DNA of 64,000 nt from positions 1-64,000 of the forward strand of contig JBDOQK010000048.1 of assembly GCA_040437565.1 (NCBI GenBank). The letters are read 5' to 3'. The stretch is from Albugo candida (taxonomy: Eukaryota > Oomycota > Peronosporomycetes > Albuginales). Shown in pieces: positions 33,201-41,047 of this stretch. Both the position numbers and the translations under genes were made by a program. A model generated the notes under the pieces. The model did no database searches. It was not told the origin of the DNA and saw nothing but the letters and a program-made list of their open reading frames with translations. The first letter of the stretch is position 1; each line of letters begins with the position of its first letter.

Positions 33201-35177
33201 ATCCAGCGAGATTTGATTGTGTACTTCGAAAGCACTGTGATCCAGACTCTGACGAAGGAACTTAATTCTATCATAGGAGAGCTTCAATTTGCGATGGCAG
33301 CATTCGTAATCGCAAGCCCGTCTCAAGTTTGAAATTGTCGCCGCTTGAAGGCGGTTGAGGAATCGCTCATCGTCAGGTCCAACATGGTACGAACGGTTTA
33401 AGTCGATTTGCGTGTAAAATATCCAATCTGTACTCGCAATGTCTAGAATCAAAACCATAGAATTGCTGTCCTCCATATTGATCACTATGTTACTTTCTGC
33501 TTTCTCCATTATTTCATACCCGTTCAAAGACGTTCTTACTTTTCTTGTGAATTTTTTCAACTCGAGATCGCCTGGGTGCATCGGACGTAAAGATAAGGAA
33601 TGAAGTATACGTTCCCACGATAATATTTCAATCGTTCCGTCCTTCCACTTCACCGTATATAGTGCTTTCCAGCCTGAGTGTAGGTTTTCTTGCGTGTCAC
33701 TGAGGATTTTGGTACGGCAAAGGTCACTGTATCCGGGACTTGTGCATCTCTCCAAGCTGATCACGTGCCCTTGTATCAGTGGTTGCAAATCAATCCGTGC
33801 TTCATCTTGTCTAACATGTATCTCGTCCACGGGAATCTGAGAAAATTTATATAATGTCACACGTTTCATCTCATGCACGTCGCAATGGACAAACGGTAAT
33901 AAACGATCACTCTGGATTCGCAAAGTTGACAAGAGATGTATTTTTGCATCCTCGCTTTTGCAAATACGCCAGATCGAGATATTATCTACTGCCAGAAGCG
34001 CTTTGTAAATGGCCCATAACGTTTTGTGATAAACTTTGTAAATCATGAAATGTCCACATCCAAGGCCACGTGTTCTCATCGTATTGGCGTCGGCGGCATT
34101 TTGACAATTTGATAGAATGAGAAGCCAATGATAACGTCGATAGCGCTTCAAACACGATCCTAACAATGCAGCAACCTCTTGTAGATATTCGAGAACCGCC
34201 TCGCTCTGAAATAACGATGTATACTTTTTCGTGAACTGTATAGTCTGACGAGAGCTGGGAACCAAATTCGCTATTGATAAACCCTTTCTAATAGATGTCA
34301 AAATAAAATGAAGCTTTCTTCTATCTTCAATACTAATTCCCTGAAACTCTAAAAGATGTCTCAATTGAGATCGTGACATTTCAAAGAGTTTTTCTCCCGA
34401 GATTTCGAGTTTACGCAATTCCTTTGCAACCATACCCAAGCCCATGTATTCGCTCAAAAAAGCGTGCAGCTCAGGCGGTGACATTTTTTGCGGGAGGGAC
34501 CTCCTTGCTGCACGACATGTATCCAGACAGATCACACCGCTCACTACGCTTTCTACGTTGCTAGGCATGTCAAGCAAAGGGAAGCAAGCGAATGCTCCTG
34601 TACTATTTTCATTGTCGAATCGATGCAGAGGAATCAGTGAGTTGGCAATGTCGTGTATTATGACAACTTTTCGACCCAAAATGGCCTGGAATGCTGCTGT
34701 TGTCCTATTCTTTTTCTTGTTGTCATTATTTTCGTAAGTCAAAAGTAAGGTCCGATAAAGCATTTTGCTTTCCGACGACGCAGCGACGTACATCACCCGA
34801 GGTGTGGATGTTTCTGTGAGTGCTTCATATTCTCCTATGTATATATCTGTGCTAGGTAGACAACTCTGAATCTCGTTTACAACTTTTGCGTAAATTTGGA
34901 AAAGCGTCGGTATCTGTCTACTTTCATCTTGTACTGCCGGTTGACAGCATGCAAATTGAGTTGTTACCTCCTCTTCGATGTCTTGGAAGTATTTTCGTAA
35001 GGACTTCAAGCTACATTTAAAGGCATTATCCTTCTCTATTTCATATTCCAGCTTTTCAGAATAAAGCTTCGATGTGAGTGTTGCTCTCGTTGTGCGTTTC
35101 TCTGCTTGCTTTGCTGTCCTGTCGGGTGACTGGTGCAATGGATGATCGGCAATCTGTGTGCTTCTTCCTCTCTTCAT
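27285..35177 (-). CDS. Giant GAF-repeat / SAM / IQ protein (2,630 residues)
   Basis: A single uninterrupted exon begins at a true ATG (35,177). At least four GAF-like modules are suggested by a recurring pattern. It starts with an opening strand such as STDIYIGEYE (residue ~112), ANAYIGMYQP (~1,132) and INAYIGMVQP (~1,342), and ends with a GV..VD-type closing strand (SGVICLDTC, GVMIVNGIS, GVLVVDKFAG). A SAM-like helical domain lies around residues 240-295 (YMGLGMVAKELRKLEI... MSRSQLRHLLEF). The last 70 residues carry basic IQ-type repeats (IKKVQRFTRRYLEKK, ASAIQRTWRN) that would bind calmodulin or myosin light-chain-like proteins. GAF modules bind small ligands or mediate dimers. No catalytic domain (kinase, cyclase, phosphodiesterase) is visible, so it looks like a sensor or scaffold. 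The GAF calls are by pattern only. Confidence 0.7.
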   Translation of the reverse strand: MKRGRSTQIADHPLHQSPDRTAKQAEKRTTRATLTSKLYSEKLEYEIEKDNAFKCSLKSLRKYFQDIEEEVTTQFACCQPAVQDESRQIPTLFQIYAKVVNEIQSCLPSTDIYIGEYEALTETSTPRVMYVAASSESKMLYRTLLLTYENNDNKKKNRTTAAFQAILGRKVVIIHDIANSLIPLHRFDNENSTGAFACFPLLDMPSNVESVVSGVICLDTCRAARRSLPQKMSPPELHAFLSEYMGLGMVAKELRKLEISGEKLFEMSRSQLRHLLEFQGISIEDRRKLHFILTSIRKGLSIANLVPSSRQTIQFTKKYTSLFQSEAVLEYLQEVAALLGSCLKRYRRYHWLLILSNCQNAADANTMRTRGLGCGHFMIYKVYHKTLWAIYKALLAVDNISIWRICKSEDAKIHLLSTLRIQSDRLLPFVHCDVHEMKRVTLYKFSQIPVDEIHVRQDEARIDLQPLIQGHVISLERCTSPGYSDLCRTKILSDTQENLHSGWKALYTVKWKDGTIEILSWERILHSLSLRPMHPGDLELKKFTRKVRTSLNGYEIMEKAESNIVINMEDSNSMVLILDIASTDWIFYTQIDLNRSYHVGPDDERFLNRLQAATISNLRRACDYECCHRKLKLSYDRIKFLRQSLDHSAFEVHNQISLDIIKSVSQDIQNASLCHSLQVFALKDERVQVLFDSICLEASNSKSSYIASELPALFKLILTSKITLIETPDRTIHELAKMDCRNEKSTMKKEAFICNSCPCMVVPLYHQARAVGVMIVNGISSFLAKPIKTIFEYFENAAEIISLSLYSARSVTILQQIRSKLFREIATPHQIFYYCMEAIRDNFPGMPKVQLLSIAPNTNIASLMYEFSNVERLLISNSQEPEYSYFHKVEPMSFWADDLSDGSIATNFDLPIELVPKYRVAARQFSFATYPIKDVCLHEFGSSCSTIKTTSIRVGFPETASIYFAPPPVAIYRSVHLPFIAEYKDEDDKASLALKAFFGTRRYLGTFISDMGLPLFATNRLMEHKNEKEQGKEKPLKLYLTCTATHMGIKEQVFLDHIGKILSNSYYTFRVRENRSRIRVQCVQEFSEFCKSLLARICTNAPPRFEPIEELKCEILLEAQEKLISLLGDTMPGANAYIGMYQPRQQRLYYSCASKTSSMRGRYLNHENGISFYALSSSNVLIVKREDIASDLLMFRKFGGRVHIFDADDTNMWPYVIVPIGRYGTLSVDNVTDHAILSADKMSPEPGIIDTLISMANILKEAIHSIRVVTLSWRKDSLRKSLAQIRTSSEAVLKVPTDCIYNQVSSAPTYISSRSHQTSSSLLSFLQCAIESLEEAICGINAYIGMVQPLCEKLHFTSSTQSSNMLNKFVSTWDSIYFEAFLSTKTSTDSLTADPTSRQRIQRSEIGSNSLLQSQENESVLFCTSIPSFGVLVVDKFAGAAGNWFGNDDCCPEREVTESLEAIANLISHTLRNAYTQEAMVTMDTLKNAKMKTCHELFRHIVSTLSQNLLSLIAIRAVRVPMETLSDTAATSTSSGVEELAYMANKNAGVCTNDSMLTNDSAIIQETRRYFNAKRIGAAKTQSQRKSPEHVPLIAFPCEGEDINILFVHRTYLVKNAQLYPCATMIILKRAQDKRQKRTSSDAKGELENSFWLDESGFISQIYRRTNLLIKQCNNTIRRATEQQKVRALLQRIEVEMESIAASPALKQFYTSHIDNILEAISLSLNCVEEPAHLFLAECDLKKNTAQIVATSSKRLTMKHQSLKLDSRHANQYDPDMKADLKVRLGEIILNCVTSGKLLLSELSSDCIGNLMGETSTRVDFIADSPDTLLAVPVGRTRVMCIERLHLNSEVTPSRLNVHEEAYKCIEKCVRVFLKFCADELDRIISVNRLRCSYEEILACTHQPQKISLREYFGLLMRILNRDLTGVQSQQIMILGEDFVSNYRVVCWQHFPIPRLTEGLIQHFCYLEGCDSEYLKDGQNIHFENQLCLPMTNLPRTLDHSRSENGRPVHGIEKRGNFTLVCMALMLDSTVSIEPRIALCVYQTSDQYHNWRHRTYFEAFGAVACYVYARLYPSWVLKTYSLELYCRLEQEINLLRWMSSDHKYKHGQNQVDISRISGNIVCIDLETGSDAVNIRVPYSNMSNEKMISNSKFRKRLKQLYASNKKYNIFASKRLTENVLPVDEIDLWVDHVDKKQSSTDRYAQLKMILQYPLHILHHKTEKSKDNKTEKPKGYAVPVPKSRKGSSNKVLPSAKRASNRALFTDVANVRRKHLKLKLYPCVRGYNASDHIIHQSELTKRDVTIEYIIFSGVEIESAKMAQSMESILERTTQHASLYTKSVNQCSIGGGRCLLKESPSDFAFVELGGYYLYTLWEECLKTLDEQLEAIEVDLKSYMMKFEQAKRLPFVRVMKPHGDVKCKGSLNNGNEVLEKVVVVLLRIALILSRSKFNSEDFKEIVELKGTQVVLEVLNTSSLNQLRALDLKAPEFAYKRSCARILFHQNADAFLTPMDFEASATVNFIENEDVLDNPFYAIYNLEIVFLSIIQYLEVMQTLKEAKDPSFIHLVTKLQSQVRIRLSRKLLNSRRLQINAIKKVQRFTRRYLEKKHSFQLESARAASAIQRTWRNSKNYQT

Positions 35178-35501
35178 TGATTTGAACAGCTTGGATTTAC
35201 TCGATTATGCCCTGTGTATATGCAAATTTTGCATGTTGATGGAAAATGCTCTTGCACGGCAAAAAAAACNNNNNNNNNNNNNNNNNNNNNNNNNNNNNNN
35301 NNNNNNNNNNNNNNNNNNNNNNNNNNNNNNNNNNNNNNNNNNNNNNNNNNNNNNNNNNNNNNNNNNNNNTCTTGCACGGCAAAAAAAACAGTGGTGCAAC
35401 TCTTCAGGGTCTTAATTTTCACGCACTTTTGGGAAAATCAACTGGTCGAATCGATTATCTATAATTTCGTAGAGGCTACTACTTATCACAGTGCTGTAGA
35501 C
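35178..35501. promoter_or_regulatory. Divergent intergenic region with gap
   Basis: This lies between the start codons of the GAF protein (minus) and the amidotransferase (plus). It contains a 100-N gap (35,270-35,369) with a 20-base duplication at its edges (35,250-35,269 and 35,370-35,389), so the true spacing is shorter, about 200 bases. It presumably holds both promoters; no specific element was recognised. Confidence 0.5.
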
Positions 35502-37767
35502 ATGATCAGACAGTTTAGCCGCAGATCACCTACTCGTCTTGTTTTTGATATCAAGGCAATTCCTCTGCACTATTCCTTGGTCTATGGATCTTCAATACTT
35601 CATCACAGGAGGCATATCGAGACATCGTATGGAACAATCGCTAAAGTTGGTGCAAAAACGACCACAACGAGTGTTACAAAGACACATCATGCAATCATTG
35701 GTCTTCTACTTGCAGCTGGAATTAGTTTACAATATGGAGATAGAAAGAAAAATGGTGAAGAATACGAAGTGAGCTTGTTTGGTAAAATCGCTGAATGTTG
35801 TGGCATCATGGGCGTTGTTGGGAAATCTGGAAACGCGTCCAACTTTCTACTGGAAGGGGTGACGATATTACAGAATCGTGGTTATGATTCCGCAGGTATG
35901 TCCACTCAGAAAAGCATTCCGGATGAAAATGGACAGGCGCCCATTACTACAACCAAATTTGCCTCTGTTGATGGCACTGCTGATTCCATTCAATTATTGA
36001 AAAACTCCAAAGAACAGCATGACGGAAATAATGTGGGCATCGCGCACACGCGATGGGCAACCCATGGAAGTAAAACTGATCATAATGCGCATCCTCACAT
36101 GGACATGCATGGTCGTGTCTCTGTGATACATAATGGAACCTTTACAAACTACAATGAGATTAAACAAGAACTTACCAGTGAAGGCGTCATATTTGCATCG
36201 GATACTGACACTGAAGTTGCGGCACAATTAATCGGGCATTTGATGGGGGATGGTGCTGATGTATTAACTGCTACTCGTCTTGCATTATCAAGGTTAGAAG
36301 GAACGTGGGGTTTATGCATCATGGCTCGTGATGAACCGGGGAAGATTATAGTTGCTCGTAATGGATCCCCGCTGTGTATTGGATATGGCTCTAACGAAAT
36401 GTATGTTGCATCAGAAACAACAGCTTTCTCCCGATACACCAAACGTTTTATTTCATTAAAAGATGGTGAGCTTGCTGTATTAAAGTCCGACTCCGCGGAG
36501 CTAGATCCTGTGGACGAAAAAGAAGGCTTTCTTCAGCGCTTTCCCACCAGTCGATATGCAACGGCACCAGATGTCAAAGTTCGATTGGCACCAACACCGT
36601 ATCCGCATTGGACGATCCGAGAAATCATGGAGCAACCTAAAGCTGTCGCAGCGGCTCTTGGGTATGGTGGCCGTGTGAGTGTGGATCATGTCTTCTTGGG
36701 GGGGTTAGAAGCAGAGAAAGAACGAATGCTCAAGATCAAAAATCTGCTTATTGCGGCTTGTGGAACTTCGCTGTATGCGAGCAAGTATGTTTGTCCGATA
36801 TTTATGCTGATTTATAAAATGCTGACGAGTGATACAATGTAGATACGGTGCCAAGTTGATGCGATCGTTAAATGCTTTTGATAATGTCAGCGCAGAAGAT
36901 GCATCTGAATGCACACCTGATCGATTACCCAGAAAAAAAGCAGGCGTCCTAGTTGTCTCACAATCGGGTGAAACACTGGACGCTGTCCGTGTATTGAAAA
37001 TGGTAGAAGACTTGCCAGTCGAATTCCCGACATTTTCAGTTGTGAATGCAGTCGGATCTCTGATAGCTAGAACAACAAAATGTGGCGTATATCTTAATGC
37101 TGGTCGCGAGAATGCTGTGGCAAGCACAAAAGCATTTGTGACTCAAGTGACAGTGATGGGATTGATTGCGTGCTGGTTTGCACAGAATCGGCCTGAAGGA
37201 AACCACACAAAAATGGATGAATTGATACAGTCAATGCACCGACTTCCAATCGCAATCGGTATTGCGCTTCGAACTCGTCAACAATGTGAGCAGGTTGCCG
37301 AGAAACTAATGTCCTCGGAGCATCTATTTGTGCTGGGGCGCGGTTATGGTGAGCCAATTGCGTATGAAGGAGCGCTCAAAATCAAAGAGTTATCGTACTT
37401 GCATGCAGAAGGATATCCAGGAGGTGCCTTGAAACACGGTCCTTTTGCTCTGATTGAAGACGCAAAAGATGGGAAAAATGGTGCGACTCCGATCATTTTG
37501 ATCGTCTTGGATGATGAGCACGCACAATACATGAAAACGGCGGCACAAGAAGTTCGTGCGCGAGGAGCCCATACCATTGTGATTACTGATAATGCCAAGA
37601 TGTGTGAAGGAATCGCTGACACAATCATTTCCATTCCCACAAACGGTCCAATGACTGCTCTTTTAGCTTCCGTTCCATTACAACTAATTGCGTACACATT
37701 GGCAGTAAAGAAAGGCATCAATCCCGATGTTCCAAGAAATCTTGCGAAAGCTGTAACGGTGGATTGA
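35502..37767 (+). CDS. GFAT: Glutamine:fructose-6-phosphate amidotransferase with N-terminal leader
   Basis: Exons 35,502-36,784 and 36,843-37,767 (58-nt intron, GTATGT donor) total 736 codons, 735 residues. The enzyme makes glucosamine-6-phosphate, the first step toward UDP-GlcNAc, chitin and glycan precursors. The glutaminase half has CGIMGVVG, RGYDSAG, HTRWATHG, HNGTFTNY and SDTDTE. The two SIS sugar-isomerase domains have ACGTSLYAS, SQSGETLDA, the ELSYLHAEGYPGGALKHGP block and the C-terminal PRNLAKAVTVD. Unusually, the nucleophilic cysteine is residue 100 instead of residue 2 and is preceded by Cys, with no Met beside it. The leader begins MIRQFSRRSPTRL (basic, amphipathic, mitochondrial-like) and has a hydrophobic segment (residues ~64-78, AIIGLLLAAGISL). 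Cleavage would be needed to expose the cysteine. Confidence 0.9.
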
Positions 37768-38159
37768 TTTAGAAGACAAGGCACATATCGTGATGTTTTT
37801 ACTAAAATTCGACTGTTTACATTTTGTACTTATTTCTGTCGCCTGTTCGAATTACACGACACTCTGTACCGTACCGCGTAGTAATAGTGCCCAGGTGCAT
37901 CTCTATTGCACTTGGACCGTAATAACCACTCCAAACGAACCTTGATAGCATGGATGAGATTACGTGCGTAACACAACCATAAACAGCAGATGATTTATGC
38001 AGTTCGACTCACTGAAATGTAGCTCAAGGCATTACATCCCATTCGTTTCACGCAGTATAATTTTGACAAGTACAAGACAGATTCGGAGCAAAGCTAGCTC
38101 CTCATTTTTAGAATAGGATTGGCGAAGCTGTTAGCCAGCTCGATTAAGTATCAGCGGAA
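37768..38159. other. Intergenic region, no gene seen
   Basis: 392 bases between the amidotransferase stop and the start of the tandem-PH gene, both on the plus strand. There is no open frame worth calling and no RNA gene recognised. It presumably holds the terminator of one gene and the promoter of the other. Confidence 0.5.
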
Positions 38160-39238
38160 ATGGTGCACCCAAATCAAAATCAATTTTCAGGATGGGTGTA
38201 CAAACAAGGAGCTATAGTTAAGACGTGGAAGCGGCGATTCATGGTCTTAAACGGAACCGAACTGAAATATTACAATTCTTCTTCATCAATGAAGACAGAA
38301 GAAAAGGGAAGTGTACAAATCCTTTCAGTCGAAATGAGCGGCTCCATCCAAAATGGACTTATCGTTTACGGCAAAGGAGGTCGCGTGCTAAAAATGTACA
38401 CTGAATCTTTCGTGCTCAACAAAGAGTGGTTTAAAGTGATAACACGGGTGATCTGTACATTGGAGAGTCACTCCGTCATTACTGAACCACAAAACAACCA
38501 GAGAGTGGAAATCAATAATGCGTTTGATTCGATGATACGGGTCAGTTTCGATTCGACAAGAACTTCGACTGAACCGGAGATCCGCTATTCAGGTTGGTTG
38601 TTCAAGCAAGGTGGTCGCGTGAAAAACTGGAAGCGAAGGTACTTTTTGTTGCGAGGGGATGTTCTATNNNNNNNNNNNNNNNNNNNNNNNNNNNNNNNNN
38701 NNNNNNNNNNNNNNNNNNNNNNNNNNNNNNNNNNNNNNNNNNNNNNNNNNNNNNNNNNNNNNNNNNNATACGGGTCAGTTTCGATTCGACAAGAACTTCG
38801 ACTGAACCGGAGATCCGCTATTCAGGTTGGTTGGTCAAGCAAGGTGGTCGCGTGAAAAACTGGAAGCGAAGGTACTTTTTGTTGCGAGGGGATGTTCTAT
38901 CGTATTTCGATACAGAAAGTACCGGTGCAGTGGCAAAAGGATTCGGTCACGTTATTCATTCTCAAATACTCTCAAGTAAAACGAATTGCTTAGAAATCCA
39001 ATTCAGAAACGGCAGAACACTTCACGTCATTGCGGCGTCACAGAAATTGGTTCAAGAATGGCTGCATATACTTTGTGATGTAGCAACGGCGCACAGCAGA
39101 GATGATTCTAAACTTGCGAATGTTCAGCATTTTGGCGATAGCCAGCATCAGCCGGATAAAAGTGAGACCCTTGCTTATTACGCGACAAGAGTGTTGCCTT
39201 GTCAAATCGAATCAGACAGAGTTGGATACTGGATTTGA
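38160..39238 (+). CDS. Tandem PH-domain protein
   Basis: The start is ATG 38,160. The first PH domain (residues ~8-105) opens FSGWVYKQGAIVKTWKRRFM. The second opens YSGWLFKQGGRVKNWKRRY and ends with LVQEWLHILC, the Trp-bearing C-terminal helix. A gap (38,668-38,767) is flanked by a 130-base duplication (38,538-38,667 and 38,768-38,900, one difference: GWLF versus GWLV). Counting one copy only, the gene is intron-free and in frame, 846 nt or 281 residues, ending at 39,238. With both copies real there would be three PH domains. Basic KxxxxKxWKRR patterns in both suggest phosphoinositide binding at a membrane. There are no other domains, so it probably acts as an adaptor. Confidence 0.75.
38538..38900 (+). 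repeat. Direct duplication flanking the gap at 38,668-38,767
   Basis: About 130 bases recur across the gap with one visible substitution. Collapsing them restores a single reading frame in the PH gene. Confidence 0.9.
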
Positions 39239-39362
39239 TTCATGAGCCGTTATTGTATCAGTGATTTTAGATGTTTTGATTGGCTTATTGCATGATAGTT
39301 AAGACCAATACCATCCTGTATAGAGAACTGCAAGAATTGATTCGTCTGTAGTAGACGCTATC

Positions 39363-40890
39363 ATGATAAGGACTCGCCGATGCCCTTGCAAACAACCGGT
39401 ACTTTTAAGGCTCGGATCAGTTGCGTGCCGTGACTTGAGATCGTTTTCTGACTTCGCTCGAAACTCAAATGTTGAACCTAGTATTTCTCCCGATTTTAAT
39501 GACATTATCTATCAGCAAGATGCTGGCTTGCGAATCGTAAAACTGAATCGACCAGAAGCTTTAAATGCGCTTTCCATTCCGATGATTGATCATCTCTACG
39601 GAAGATTCAAAAAATTTGAGAAAAACTGGACGATAAATGCAGTTATTCTCTCTGGAATGGGTGAGCGTGCGTTTTGCGCAGGAGGCGACATTAGGGCACT
39701 ATACGAACAGGGGAAGAATGAAGCAACACGCCATCTGGTATCGCATGAGAATGTATCATTATTTTGTATATTTCTCATCACATTATTCCATGCAAGGGGA
39801 AAAACTTTTTTCGACGAGAGTACGAGCTAAACTACTTTCTCGCCACCACTGAGATGCCGATCATATCTTTTCTAAACGGTATCACAATGGGTGGAGGTGC
39901 CGGCATATCGATGCATGGAAAATTTGTGGTTGCGACTGAAAAAACAGTTTTCGCCATGCCAGAAACAGCGATTGGTTTCTTCCCAGATGTCGGTAGCTCC
40001 TACTTATTACCACGTCTTGGTCGACGTTTGGTAGAAGGTGAACATTATAAAGCAGATGTTGGAAAATCGGCTGCCATGGAGGGACAAGGAGTAGGATATT
40101 ACGATTGACATGACTTGATAGTTTTAACGACGTGATGAACTATAGCTAGGGACATTCTTGGCACTTACTGGAGAGCGTCTCAAGGGCCCCGAGGTTATTG
40201 GGTTTGGTTTAGCAACACACTATATGGAGTCCAATGTGTATGATAATTTAATGCATCATCTAACTGGTTTCGACTTTCCAAATGACATGCCACAAGAAGA
40301 GCGAGATGAAGCTCTACATGAAGCACTTGAAGAATTCGAGACTGAAGACGCACAACAAGATATTGACTCGGGTTCGCCCATTGCTATTCTGGGATAAAGT
40401 TTTTGTTCTTAATTGATATCTCAGAGTACTTACAAACGGTCGAGTCCATATTCGGAGCGAAGAATTCTGATGACACGATGGAAGGAATCTTTTCTCGTCT
40501 CAAGGTTATTATGCTGAAGTCTTGTAATTTGAGGCTGACTAAAATCTGCTGTAGAGCCACAATTCAGAATGGTCAAAGACCACGCTCGCGACACTGCAAA
40601 AAATGTCGCCGCTGAGTCTAAAAGTGACACTGGAACTGATGCGGGAGGGTGCGCAAAAGTCATGTGAAGATTGTTTTCAAATGGAGTACCGTATTGCATC
40701 CCGCATGTTGACGAAATCAGATATGATGGAAGGCATCCGTTCGATGATCATCGATAAAGATCGCAATCCGAAATGGACGCATGGAAGCGTTGACGACGTC
40801 AAAAGAGAAGACGTCTTAGGTTATTTCAATGCACTCGAGAACGAAGAGGAATTAGTTTTGGGTTTGACACAAGACAATGAATATAAGTAA
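39363..40890 (+). CDS. HIBCH: 3-hydroxyisobutyryl-CoA hydrolase, mitochondrial
   Basis: Five exons (39,363-39,737; 39,797-40,030; 40,146-40,371; 40,425-40,504; 40,555-40,890) sum to 417 codons, 416 residues. The enzyme removes CoA from 3-hydroxyisobutyryl-CoA in valine breakdown. The crotonase fold is clear: [29 protein letters not shown] (oxyanion loop), [27 protein letters not shown] with the catalytic Glu/Asp residues, [10 protein letters not shown], and the family-specific C-terminal block [10 protein letters not shown]... to the DKDRNPKW motif. The first ~35 residues are Arg/Cys/Ser-rich without acids until Asp24, fitting a mitochondrial presequence. Introns are 50-59 nt, except the second (115 nt), whose junction is the least certain. 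The last intron has a weak GTTATT donor. Confidence 0.88.
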
Positions 40891-41047
40891 AAAGTATTGC
40901 ACGGCAATTTCTGGCAGTCTGCTTAATATAAGTCGTATGTCCCGTATTCCCAATTGGGATTGTTATAAATACAATTGAACTGGGACGACATTGGTGATGG
41001 AAAATTGAATAACACCTGCGCGTGAAGGTCAATTTTGGCAACTTCTA

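Noticed and set aside
37845-37865. Possible tRNA T-loop (GTTCGAATTAC)
   Set aside because: No complementary stem, acceptor arm or A-box-like D-arm could be found around it.
38538-38900. Three tandem PH domains
   Set aside because: The extra copy is the duplicated gap flank; collapsing it restores one frame with two PH domains.
40372-40424. Frameshift in the HIBCH gene near 40,398
   Set aside because: A 53-nt intron (GTTCGC..TCAG) explains the frame change and makes the total coding length a whole number of codons.
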